From NCBI GenBank assembly GCA_934747885.1, contig CAKVHE010000002.1, positions 310,001 through 374,000 on the forward strand: DNA of 64,000 nucleotides, in the 5' to 3' direction. This DNA is from an uncultured Clostridia bacterium (GTDB lineage: Bacteria; Bacillota; Clostridia; Christensenellales; UBA1242). The notes beneath the pieces were generated by a model. It saw only the letters and a list, made by a program, of their open reading frames with translations. It was not told the origin of the DNA and searched no databases. This document shows positions 11,101 to 20,300 of the stretch, piece after piece. The number at the start of each line of letters is the position of its first letter. Position 1 is the first letter of the stretch. The translations under genes and the position numbers were made by a program.

Positions 11101-11536
11101 AACACTAAGACGCAACCGCGCCGAATATAGCGACGCAAGACTAGAGCGAAATATTGACATAAGCAACAATCCAAAATTGCTTGAGCAATGCCATGATAGG
11201 CTGGTAGCGCGTGTTGCGGCTGAACGTGACAACCAAAGTATGCGTGACGAAGCAATGGAACTTGCAAAACAAAATGGCGCAAAAACATCAACGGAAGAAT
11301 ACAACAATTTGCAAAGTCAAGTTCAAGCACTAGAAGATCAAATTGCTCGTGGAGGTTTGTCGGGAACTCAAAAGGCAGCAACCGAAGAGGAACTAACCGC
11401 AAAACTTTCTCAAGTTTCGGCAACCGAAAAATATATGGCGCTTGCTCGTGAAGCCCGTGAGGCTCAGGCGAGAATAAGCAAATTAACGGACTCAATCAAT
11501 AAGGCCAACGAAAAAATTAACCACACCGGCGCCTAA
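5165..11536 (+). CDS. Giant VirB6-like T4SS membrane protein A with coiled-coil tail
   Basis: A 2123-residue polytopic protein. Hydrophobic segments lie at about 35-80, 110-145 and 165-195. A very long, apparently extracellular region (about 200-1235) follows, then membrane segments at about 1240-1300, 1310-1335 and 1405-1435, and finally a cytoplasmic tail. The tail is Ala/Lys/Gly-rich to about 1560 and then strongly charged with coiled-coil character to the end. Core signatures shared with the other two VirB6-like proteins are YNANKYREY at 217, MADMMDYA at 413, EGATYIICV at 510, VARGVF at 552, a KW motif before a helix near 1305, and DYTSGRA after the last helix. The extra ectodomain sequence lies mostly between the ARGVF motif and the second membrane block. 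VirB6/TrbL proteins form the inner-membrane channel; the assignment rests on topology plus the VirB4 and VirD4 neighbours. AGGTAG precedes the ATG. Confidence 0.75.
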   Translation: MNKLLQIIFSLNSLVGANGAGASSSSNAGQSSGGDGLSTFFAGLLNVLSKVGKFLWSLLINLAYGLVKFCLNFVDLLQFFVQKLVGIDAFTREGGFKSLSSLKDTDIIVRFILQDGVLKVFKSIVIIAIILIIIFAILAIVRSNYEAAIDGSGKETGKGTWDTIRKSFRALVMIAIVPILLIAGVIGSNAVLASICNAIKGDNDLTIGGLIFNASAYNANKYREYATTGVRTPMLVSSGTEVVNPSSYRTNKDMQVLFYKLATNKIYIQYVSDDQDFIDKQRTSYLWADYITEEDARLDEEEAAISDYMRQFFNDFKEFYRTYCQDGLFSSLPLDKMNMGSNMITSIYRTNFKRNKQYRDAHFDFATTYYASGTINCGSKDDGSSIFASIIENSKNYSDYETFATIPQEYYVMADMMDYAIEHNVRFYMVNANNSSILWSNIKLTSDEDAEEVNIDEYVKGDIYQSPSGRYYQSTGTDFKKIASNYFYVQYYDGTTRAYWSKDGATSENEGATYIICVRGVGDQEGKFIPVTQSTTDFRSNFLSSSYNGPIVARGVFAVDFFPADYNEPSAISEQKVDEDGNEIITKNVVSPFSVSDTRSLTEKIDSTDLRQATAVGKVVSLVGNFVKDVASSIGGAINNSFMLIGEEADGKLYQNSNIKYFAYNKNAAGSVTSVVFYDESGRKITIGGRDSTNRLNTEITVKSIETVTDYLLLQNSVYGAYVIPWTAYDAGGGLISTLIAMESASFSDDAKHLTVAQYSYDKVTFKDGNGKDITMFLNCRFNGVARGNASNLTNSSSYVKSGEFYVYDQISSQFLGIGRDVYLQRKANLVVTDTAIMETNGNVLFDMDNIEGLYDNVGVKYVKKGLNFLKTIVEQNISIASFNNIYRSITKTAVSGVELIPSVMASEMRAGLSAKVREFDRSYYSVDYAEEIDGKPSTSGTITFKDRNNNELAETFEFTSVEKVEKTTTLYIGVAMRGYKVASGYRVDPNNASYAVLTDSPSYTKYEDDTIPRNILESIQSALGYVDNRTETNRLVYTYPLTVKYSYSAYKSSAGRSIILGASINDVSIGTPTSSLSRYVAPTNLLEIKNGNVYCRSLNQYVATRDSLKELIAQSTTNNVYFSGTKNDEDAVINPGFGLNSSGSESGVNVSSAWNTTSVAEYDDFYIYFSRGKISGGLLFDLALQIPTIDIFDLSKIRLIFRFKLAWVHHYTENVLYRLQAGGYVLDYNFRPESGIGIGYLFTLGNIDPLVLVFSTALVINILLRMVWGLIARIFEIVILFILSPGFISTMPFDGGDNFGKWQKSIIEKVLVAYGDLITLNLYFVLVPLLKDVTTGLVKYEDLPTTITGVTAMIKMPLSSIFATIKSGIAAGLASIGSLFTKIGTIGGGKLCGAIGTNVLLDAATDSQLVIIEYVNRLIYILFFLVLTTMLQTMPSVISKIIGAEDTAASKGDATKKNVKDNVNKVADYTSGRAIKAEVKDLANTAVSFTPKWAIDGAKTLAVKAAGAIAGGVSKVAGKAVNSKAGQAVVKGVKAVGEGAKNFAQQTKETVQDAFKGIKGRENNTVPKFDPKTQTEKQIEHEMADYNPEDILDQTTEEELDKRAEEINKMPDDVAESMQALLNNISGRMDQLNKDVEDKMNKFYEELELASDVSAEEQKKLEENLESLRSQVSDEELDNQLSTSKTELENARAKLQKIEALYRQEGVEGKSKYYVQNEKGDWVESTAGTPGAKRVGQIKQELTQTFEQARGEYRAAEEQKQVREEIQKNINTEIAKQEKYMEATGKSFAEVDPELIAEFGDSELKKRVNDATVAKDLTNELSKAVHTQDGTSVLNEEELKKMFESDKFKDLIKQSGDITTDEDSAKLEKAQKYAENVDKYQAELDEIARKKQATSEYNALKDALKAAQMNNEYDLKIAELDQQLKQKFEELAKETDASAKMVLETQISQLKRSMSMAKESKFEAQFDGYKNNIDARNETLRRNRAEYSDARLERNIDISNNPKLLEQCHDRLVARVAAERDNQSMRDEAMELAKQNGAKTSTEEYNNLQSQVQALEDQIARGGLSGTQKAATEEELTAKLSQVSATEKYMALAREAREAQARISKLTDSINKANEKINHTGA

Positions 11537-11563
11537 TACAAAAAATAGTGCAAAAACGCGGTA

Positions 11564-11583
11564 GGCGGGAACCTTTTCCCGCC
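11564..11583 (+). other. GC-rich intercistronic hairpin without T tract
   Basis: GGCGGGAA and TTCCCGCC pair perfectly around CCTT between the first giant gene and the VirB4 gene. No T run follows, so this is more likely an RNA processing or stabilising element than a terminator. Confidence 0.6.
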
Positions 11584-11610
11584 TGACGCAAAAATATTAA
11601 GGAGAATACA

Positions 11611-14376
11611 ATGGCAAGACTTATTCCTAAAAAGACCAAGGTTAGGATTCAATTTTACAAAAATTTAACAGTAGCTGATGCAATATTTTTGCTGGCAGGC
11701 GTTGTTATTATTGGTTTGCTTTTGCTATCAGGTTTGCAAGGCAAATACATTTTTGCTGCAATTGTTGCCTTTATCTTTGGTACATTGTTTGTAAACATCG
11801 CACCAGAAACACGAATTTATCAATCTTTGGGCTACTTTTTTAGATTTTTGTTTATTAGAAAAAACTTTATAAAAACCGGAAAAATTGAACCAGGGAGTGT
11901 AAACCAAATTACCCCATACGAGGGCATTATTGGCTATTCGGAGTCACAAGGCAAAGAAAACGATACTATTTACTTTATTGACTACAAAGAGTACTATGGT
12001 GCCGTTATTGAAATAAAGCCAATTCAATTTTATATGCTATCTGAGGAGCGTCAAAACTACTTTATCAACGCGGTGGATAACGCACTAAAAACCATCAATG
12101 GGCAAGTAGTTTCGCTAGTAAAGATCGAAAAACCATTAGTGCTGGATAGTTTTATTAAAAACGAACAGAAAAAAGCCGAAGATATTATTGAGGCAACCGA
12201 ACGCGGAAATCTTACCGAACGAGAATTAGACCCTCGTTTGGATATTATTGAAAGCAGAGTAATTGGTCTTGAAAATTGTAACGTTGGTACGCCAAACACA
12301 ATTTACAAAGAACATTATTACATGATAATTTATGACCGTTCAAAAGAGTCGCTAAAAAGTTCGGCAAACTTGGTAATTAACACAATTGATGGTGGTACTG
12401 GTGGCACCTTAAAGTGTAAGTTATTAAATGATAAAGAAATTGCCGTTTTCTTAAAGGCAAATTATACCGAAGAATTTGACGAGCGAGAAGTGTACAAACT
12501 TTCGCCAGAAGAGTATATGGACTGGATTTTACCAAAAAATGTTAAGTTTAAAATTAACAAGGTTTTTGTAGATGATGTTGCGTACTCAAACCTAGTAATT
12601 GCCGACTATCCTTTGGCGGCGCGCAATGCTTGGGGTAACTATTTCTTCAATATTCCGGGCTCTAGAGTTGTTGTAAAAATGCGTCCAGTAGACATAGATC
12701 AAGCCGAAAAACGTATCGACACGGCAACCATGGAAATGGAAGCGCAACTGCTTCGTGGTGGCAAACCATCAAAAATGTTGCAACTGCAAACCCACGTAGA
12801 TACTTTAAACGAACTTATGGTATCACTTAAAAACGGTAATGAAGCCTTTTTTGACGTATCAATTATCATAACCTCAAAATTTGATATCAAACGTAATGTA
12901 AAAACGATGCTTCGTCGTGGCGGTTTTAAATATACCGATTTGTTCTGTGATCAATTTAATGGTTATATCGGTTCAAATATATCTCAGCGTATGACATTAA
13001 AGGCGTTTGATCGTGGTATAAACTCGCAATCTCTTGCAGCAATTTTCCCATTTATTTCGGACGCTGTACAAGACGAAAAAGGCTTCTTTTTGGGCTACAA
13101 CTCGGAACCTATTTTTGTGGACTTTTTCAAGCGTGATACCGAAAGAATTAACAGTAATATGGTAATTTTGGGTAAATCTGGTTCGGGTAAATCTTACGCA
13201 ACAAAAGGTATTTTGGCGCATTTGGCGTCCGATAACTGTAAAATTTACGTACTTGACCCCGAAAAAGAATACGATATGCTGGTTAAAAACCTAGGCGGTA
13301 AACTTATTGACGTTGGTAGTGCAAGACATGGCCGACTAAATCCTTTCCAGGTATTTACCACACTTTCGGATGAAGGCGAAAATGAGGTAAACACTGCACT
13401 TTCGGCACACTTGCAATTTTTGGAAGAGTTCTTTAAAATAATTTTGGATGGTATTACCAAAGATGCTTTGGAAATTTTGAACGAACTGGTAAAACAGGTT
13501 TATATAAAGTTTGGCATAAACAACTCAACTGAGGTGCAAAACCTAAGACCAAACCAATTCCCAATTTTCCAAGACGTATACAACTACATCGAAGAGCAGT
13601 TTAATAACAGCAAAGACGATTTTTATCGCAGTAACCTTAGAGTAATTTTAACTTACCTAAACAAGTTTGTAGAGGGTGGACGTAACAGTATTTTGTGGAA
13701 CGGTTATTCAACCATTACCACCGAAGAAAACTTTGTTGTATTTAACTTCCAATCATTGCTTGCAAACAAAAACGGTGACATTACCAACGCGCAAATGCTT
13801 TTGGTTTTGCGTTGGCTAGATAACGAAATTATTAAAAACAAAGACTACAACCAAAAATATCACACCAATAGAAAAATTGTGGTTGCAATTGATGAAGCGC
13901 ACGTATTTATTGACCCTAAAAAAGACGTCGCACTTGACTTTATGTACAACCTAGCAAAACGTATAAGAAAATATAATGGTATGCAAATTATCATCACGCA
14001 GAACTTAAAAGACTTCGTTGGTACTGTTGAACTTGCTCGTAAATCTACTGCAATTATCAACGCGTCGCAATATTCATTTATTTTTGCATTGGCACCACAC
14101 GATATTAACGACTTGGTTGCCTTGTACGAAAAAGCTGGTCAAATTAACCAAACCGAGCAAGAAGCAATTGTTTCTAGTCCGCGCGGTAGGGCATTTATCA
14201 TAACTGGCCCATACTCTCGTACCAATGTTGATATTACTATTTCGGAAATAGTAGCCGATACCTTTGAAAAAGATTTGGAGATATTAAACAAACAGGCAGA
14301 AGCCGACCAAATTGATTTTAATGTTGAACAGGTAGAGGCGCCAAATGTGCAAACGGAAGCACCAAAAAATAACTAA
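11611..14376 (+). CDS. VirB4-family T4SS ATPase with PrgI-like membrane N-terminus
   Basis: A 921-residue protein. Residues 1-90 hold a basic start (ARLIPKKTKVRIQFYKNLT) and two adjacent hydrophobic helices, as in PrgI, a small protein usually encoded next to VirB4 in Gram-positive T4SS. The rest is a VirB4/TraC-type ATPase: Walker A GKSGSGKS at 521-528, Walker B VVAIDEAHVF with D761-E762, and downstream ITQNLKDF and the arginine-containing SPRGRAF region. VirB4 is the universal energy-providing ATPase of these machines and works at the cytoplasmic face. AAGGAGAATACA gives a good ribosome site. The gene sits between two giant VirB6-like genes, 74 bases after the first and 14 before the second. 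The VirB4 assignment is firm; the PrgI label for the N-terminus is by position and topology. Confidence 0.93.
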   Translation: MARLIPKKTKVRIQFYKNLTVADAIFLLAGVVIIGLLLLSGLQGKYIFAAIVAFIFGTLFVNIAPETRIYQSLGYFFRFLFIRKNFIKTGKIEPGSVNQITPYEGIIGYSESQGKENDTIYFIDYKEYYGAVIEIKPIQFYMLSEERQNYFINAVDNALKTINGQVVSLVKIEKPLVLDSFIKNEQKKAEDIIEATERGNLTERELDPRLDIIESRVIGLENCNVGTPNTIYKEHYYMIIYDRSKESLKSSANLVINTIDGGTGGTLKCKLLNDKEIAVFLKANYTEEFDEREVYKLSPEEYMDWILPKNVKFKINKVFVDDVAYSNLVIADYPLAARNAWGNYFFNIPGSRVVVKMRPVDIDQAEKRIDTATMEMEAQLLRGGKPSKMLQLQTHVDTLNELMVSLKNGNEAFFDVSIIITSKFDIKRNVKTMLRRGGFKYTDLFCDQFNGYIGSNISQRMTLKAFDRGINSQSLAAIFPFISDAVQDEKGFFLGYNSEPIFVDFFKRDTERINSNMVILGKSGSGKSYATKGILAHLASDNCKIYVLDPEKEYDMLVKNLGGKLIDVGSARHGRLNPFQVFTTLSDEGENEVNTALSAHLQFLEEFFKIILDGITKDALEILNELVKQVYIKFGINNSTEVQNLRPNQFPIFQDVYNYIEEQFNNSKDDFYRSNLRVILTYLNKFVEGGRNSILWNGYSTITTEENFVVFNFQSLLANKNGDITNAQMLLVLRWLDNEIIKNKDYNQKYHTNRKIVVAIDEAHVFIDPKKDVALDFMYNLAKRIRKYNGMQIIITQNLKDFVGTVELARKSTAIINASQYSFIFALAPHDINDLVALYEKAGQINQTEQEAIVSSPRGRAFIITGPYSRTNVDITISEIVADTFEKDLEILNKQAEADQIDFNVEQVEAPNVQTEAPKNN

Positions 14377-14390
14377 CTAGCAGGAAACTT

Positions 14391-17300
14391 ATGATAAAAA
14401 AACTAGCAAAAAAACTAAATAATAGTTTTTTAAGCGTAGGGCTTGGCCTTACGCAAGCTAGTGTTTTGTCTAATCTTGCTCCACTATTATTAAAAACTGA
14501 AGAAACACAAGATGCTGTGGGTACCGCTAAGCAACTGTTTGGTATGATTATTGATGTTGTACTTGATATAATTTACAGTATATTTTATACCCTTAGCATC
14601 TTTGTTTTAAAATTTATTGACTTGTGTGAAATAATTGTATACAACTTTGCGGGCATAAAAACAAATTCTTCCACCGTACAAGTGGGTATTTTTGCCAAAC
14701 TTGCCACCAATAAAGTTGTGCTGCGCGTGCTTACCACTTTGTTTGTGCTCGGGCTTATTTTTGTAATTGTGTTCACTATAATTTCAATTGTAAAATCTGA
14801 ATACAAATTGGCAATAGATGCTGACGATGCAAAAAAAGCGCGCGTAACTTCCAAAGCCCTTGGCAGAATGGGCGCGACCATCTTTTTGATGACCATTATG
14901 CCGGTGGTACTTATTATTTTATCTATTTTTACCACAACCGTGCTAAACAGCATTAACAATGCTTTTGCAGAAGTGAATAAATCTCCAACTAGTACCCTTG
15001 GTGGGCAACTATTTGTTGATTCGGCGTACAATGCAAATTTATACAGAAGGTATGCCGAGAGCAATGGCCGTGCGCCAATTTTAATAACTGATTTTAGTGA
15101 CCCATACGAAAACGGCACCTGGCAAAGTTATTCTAGCGCCGATCTTGCCAAATACTATCGCGAATGGACAGATGGCAAAACCAGATATAATGATGTTTCT
15201 AGCAAAAACTTTGCTAGTTTTAACGATACCCTAATTTACAAAAATAACAAAGTATATAACAGCAAAAACTTTGCGGGCAATGAGCCATTTGCTAGCACTG
15301 CCGAACAATATTTGGCAATGGCAGACTTTATGGACTATGCGGTTGAAAAGAATTTAACTTTTTATATAAAAGATTCTAGCGACACCGACATAGATTGGGG
15401 TTTTAGTAGCGTTGATGGAGTGGTGGTTTCGGAAGGCGTATTAAACAAAGATACTGGCACCATTCGCATAACCTACACCGATAAATATGGTTTGTCGCGC
15501 TACAATAAGGGTTATTACACGCTAGATTACGACACTGGACTTATTAGTGCAACGACCCCAATTGAGGATGCATCACGCGTTATTGCCAATATTTTGGGTG
15601 TAGGCAATACCGAAGCCAACCGCTTTAAAATACTAGAAAGAGTGGAAGGTTCGGCAAACATTGTTCGCTGGCAAACTGAAAAAGCAAAATATGCCGATGA
15701 AGAATTTACGGTATACAACCTCAAAAAAATTATATTTAACACCGCAACTCAACTACAAGAAGTTCTGGCAGATGTAAAAGTGGCAAAACGTTCTACCATT
15801 GCATCTAGTCCATACTATTTGTTAAAAGAAGACAAAAACAGTGATGGGTACTACGAGTACACCACCATAACTATAGAATACTACAATGACGGCGAAGAAA
15901 ACTTGGACACCTTAACGCCGGAATTTAAGTATGTAACATGGCCAGAAAAACTTGCAAACGACTGTGAAGTTATTTTTAAAGATATAGACTTTGACAACTT
16001 TATCAACTACGACAATTGGGCTGATGCGCTAGGTACTTATTTTTCAAATAGTACAACCGTAACGCGTGATGATGTGTCGTCATTTTCTACCGCGTTAATT
16101 CATCCGCTTGGGCTTATTATGTCCGAACTATTTATGGGCGTTACCATGGAAGAAACCGAAACCTCGGCGTTGACGGACTTTACGTTTGCCTCAATTTATT
16201 CAAAAGATTTGTTGTCGTCGATAACAAAATCTATTGGCGGACAATTTAATTACGAAAACATTTGTGCGCAAGTAGATTATTTTATAAAGGTGTTTAACAG
16301 TGCCTTAACGCCAGTAGTAGAATCCCTAAAAAATATTGAAAATTTTGATGTTTATGGCAAAACCGAAAGTGATGTTCAAGCCTATGTTTACAAGGCTTAT
16401 CTTGCAAGTTTGATGCTTGGCACCGACTTTTGTGATTACTTTACTGATATGGCGTATGACATAATAAACGTCAATGCTTTTGTTAACAATTTGACCGCAG
16501 CAAGCGGTGGCTATGTTTACGACGAGAATGGGAAATTGATGTACAAAACGACTTATGTTTTGGACAGCGATTATAATTATGCGTTGCAAACCAAAGTGCT
16601 ATTTGAAGGCACACAACTATACATTTCAAAATATGTTTACAACGACAGTGGCGACAAAGTTTTGGTGGCTGACGAAAAGGGTAAAATTGGTGATCGTTCC
16701 ATCAGCAGTATTGGCTACAAAACGCGATTTGTTCCTCGCGGCAATGTAAACTACAAAATAGTTGGCAGAAGTTATGCCTATTACTTTAGCGAATACAGCG
16801 ACTATTACACTTATGAACAACTAAGAGCCGTAAAAAATACGGACAGTGAAGCTTTGTCGGCTTGGCAAGAAAAGCAGATGCAATACTACCAAATTACGGA
16901 CGAACCTAGCCAAATTGCATCAACGCTAAAAGTTTTGGTTTACAACGAAGAAGGCAAACAAATTACCGCCCTAAACCCACTTGGTGGTGAGGTTGGATAT
17001 TTGCCGGAAGCAGAAATGTTTTATGACCAAAACGGCTTTTTGACCAGTGGTTGTCCATTTTATTTGTACGAAAGCTTTACAACGCCATTAACCAACGAAA
17101 AATACTTTACTTACAACCGCTTATCAAAAACTGACCAACAATTGGTAGATAAGGTTATTGATTATGTTCGGGCTGAGGTATCTCTTGGCATCATCAAAAA
17201 ACCAAGATTTTTGGATGTATTGGAAGAATATAGAGCCGAAGGCTCTGATTACGAAACGGTACTTAGCGCTGAAATAATAAATCAAACCACTGCCCAGGAA

Positions 17301-20300
17301 TATGAAGAGCAATACGACGACATGATAGCGGAGCGTGCGCAAGCAATTGAAAAACGCGATAGGCTATATCGCTCAACCGGCGTTTCGGCAAATAATCACG
17401 CAGAAATTATGCGTTGCAACCGACAAATAGAAAGTTTGGACGGCAAAATTAACTCGCTAAAAAAATACTATTTAATTTATAGTATGCAAAGTTACTTGTC
17501 CACCAAAATGTCGTCGGGCGTTACTGTTATGGTAAACGGTAGAGGTTACAACCTTGGCCAAACAATGGGTCTAGATGAATTTTTGGAATACATGATGGGC
17601 AATAGGCTTAACAACGCGACGTTGCTTGGCAGTTTGAAAAACGGAACCTATTATTCAAACTTAACCGAATTTGACCGTAACGCCTTTGAAAACATCTATT
17701 CAAAATTTTATGTTTATTCTTCTAGCGTAAACGGAATAATAGACAAACTTGAAAGTCGCAATTTTACCTTAACGACAGTAGAACTCGACAACCTAAACAA
17801 ATATTTGGAAATAATGGACACCTCTCGCGTGTACGACTACACCAACAAGACCTTAAAGACTTTGTACAAACGCGACCACGAAGAATATGAAAGAATGTTA
17901 ACCTTGCTTTCGTGTTCGCTGGTGGATGTTCCAACTATTTATAAGAACTACAAAAATGGTGAATCGCAAATTAACAAAAATTGCGTGTACATAAAAAGCA
18001 TAGATGAGGCATATAGCGCTCTTTACAAACTGGTAGATTGTTGCACCAGCTACAAAGCGTTTAATTACATAAGCGACAATTACGAAGGTGTTTTGGATGA
18101 TAACAATGTTGCTTTTGGCGCACTTAAAACTTTCCTCAAAAACTTTGGTAACACCTGTTTTGAACTAAGTCAAAAAACCAATCTTACTGAACTTGCAAAT
18201 AGTTATACCGATGAACTTGACCTTTTAGATTATGTTGACAATCTTGTTGTATCACTAAATTCTTGGCTAAAAGCCGTGGATTTTGGTTCGAGCGTAAGTT
18301 CAATAAATCAAGTAACTGGCATTGATAACTTAGGCACTGTTAGCTACACTGAACTAAGCATGGACTACAAAAATTACTTAATTGTTTTAGGTGATTACTT
18401 TAAAAAAGAAGTTGCAGATTACGACTACAACCTTGAAATGGCGCAGAGTGCCAATAATTATTTAACCAACTATATGATGGGCAGATACAAAATGCTAAAC
18501 AGCTCACTCATTTATGTTAGATATCTAAAAGAGTACTTAAATTACTTTAAATATAACGCCGATTTTACCAACCGTGAAAAGTTTATAAAAGACTATGTAT
18601 ATAGTTCTTATGGCATAATTAACACTCAAACGGATATGTACAAATATTACGAAGAGTACCTAAACAGCTACAATGGCGTAAACTTAAATGATGGCGTGTA
18701 TTATGACAATTTAACGGTATTGCAGCAACAAGTAATTAAAAATTGCGCGGAGTATTATGCAAAACAACTATTGCAAATAAAAGCGGATGATAAAATTGAA
18801 AAAATGCGTGCAAGCTACGGCCTAATTAACAATTATATCTACGCAAATGGTGAAAATCCACCAACTTTTGCTGATGTGCGTCAAATTTTGGTAGACAACA
18901 AGAACTTATTAAATTTGTATAATTTGATTGAATTTTTGGGACTAGATTTTGATGCTACGGCAACCTTAAAAGATTATCGTTTGCAGGCGCTAAACAACCT
19001 TGTAGACTTTGAGGAATACATAGGCGAAAGCGGGGCATCGGTGCAACAAAGATATCTAGCCAACCTCTATTTAGTATGTTCTGGCTATTCTCGCACGGTG
19101 CTTGGAGATACCCGTATTTTGCTAAACGATAGCACCAAACAAGCAATTTTAAAACTTGCTGGTATAAGTGACCGTCCAGAAGAACAATTGGTTGGTTTAA
19201 CTTACGAAATAAACAATACCGGTGCACGTTCCGACGAGCGCTTTGGTTCGGTTTATATTATTTGCACCTACAACCAAGACACTAGAAAATTTGTTCCATT
19301 TTTGATGTCATCGGGGTATAATAATGATGGTGTGCCACGCAACCGCGCATATACATCAACGATGGTAGACGAAGAAGGCAATATGGTAGTAATGTACTAT
19401 CCAGTAATTGCCAAAGGTGTGTTTAATCAGTTTGGTTTGCCAACAGGCATAAGGCGCGTTAACGGAAACATTGAGTTTTATCGTGACGATGTGGTTATTC
19501 GAGATGCAACGTATTTAAACATAGATACCTACTATCAGTCGGTAGAGCAGATATCGGTGGTACACAACCCAATTTCGATTATTTTTAACACCGTAGCAAA
19601 ATTAACTACTGGCAAGACATTAACCGAAAGGCTGTTAGAAGCTGTACCTCGCTTGGTTGCCGACGGCGATTTAATTTTACCTTATGGCAAGCAAGAAAGC
19701 GTTTTGTACAACCTAGAAGATGGCTCAGCCAACGTAAATTATACCTTTAATGAGGCAATAGGTATTCGTGGTACCTATTTATATAGCCACAAAAACCTTA
19801 ACATAATTGTACTCGTTTTAGGCTCGGTAATGGTGGCATGGGCGCTCTGGAATGCGCTCTTTGGACTAGTAAAAACCTTATGGCAATTGGTGTTTTTGTT
19901 TGCTATCTTCCCGGGTATTGCGTCCACCTTTGTGCTGGACGACAGTCGGTATAAGAAATGGAAGGATGAGTTTATTCCAAAACTTGTTGTAAGTTACGGC
20001 TTTGTTGTTGGGTTGGATTTCTTCTTTTTGATTACCAAAATGATAGACAATGTTAACTTTTTCTCGGCATCTTCTGCAAGTGTAGAAATGCTGCAAGATA
20101 GTTGGACGTTTTCGTGGGTAAGTGCCGACCTCTTAAATGAAATTGCAAAAATTTTATTCTTCTTCGTCGCCGTAACGCTTATACAAAGCATACCAGATTT
20201 GGTCAGCAAAATTTTGGATGGCGACGAGGCAATGGGCAAAGGCTCGCAGGCACGCAGTGAAACAAAATCTATTGTTGCCAATGTCGGTGACTACACCAGC

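Noticed and set aside
10848..11495. 215-codon frame on the minus strand
   Set aside because: It is opposite the coiled-coil part of the first VirB6-like gene, has no ribosome site or recognisable family, and arises from the biased codon use of the true gene.
14585..15118. 177-codon frame on the minus strand
   Set aside because: A shadow of the second giant gene, with no start signals.
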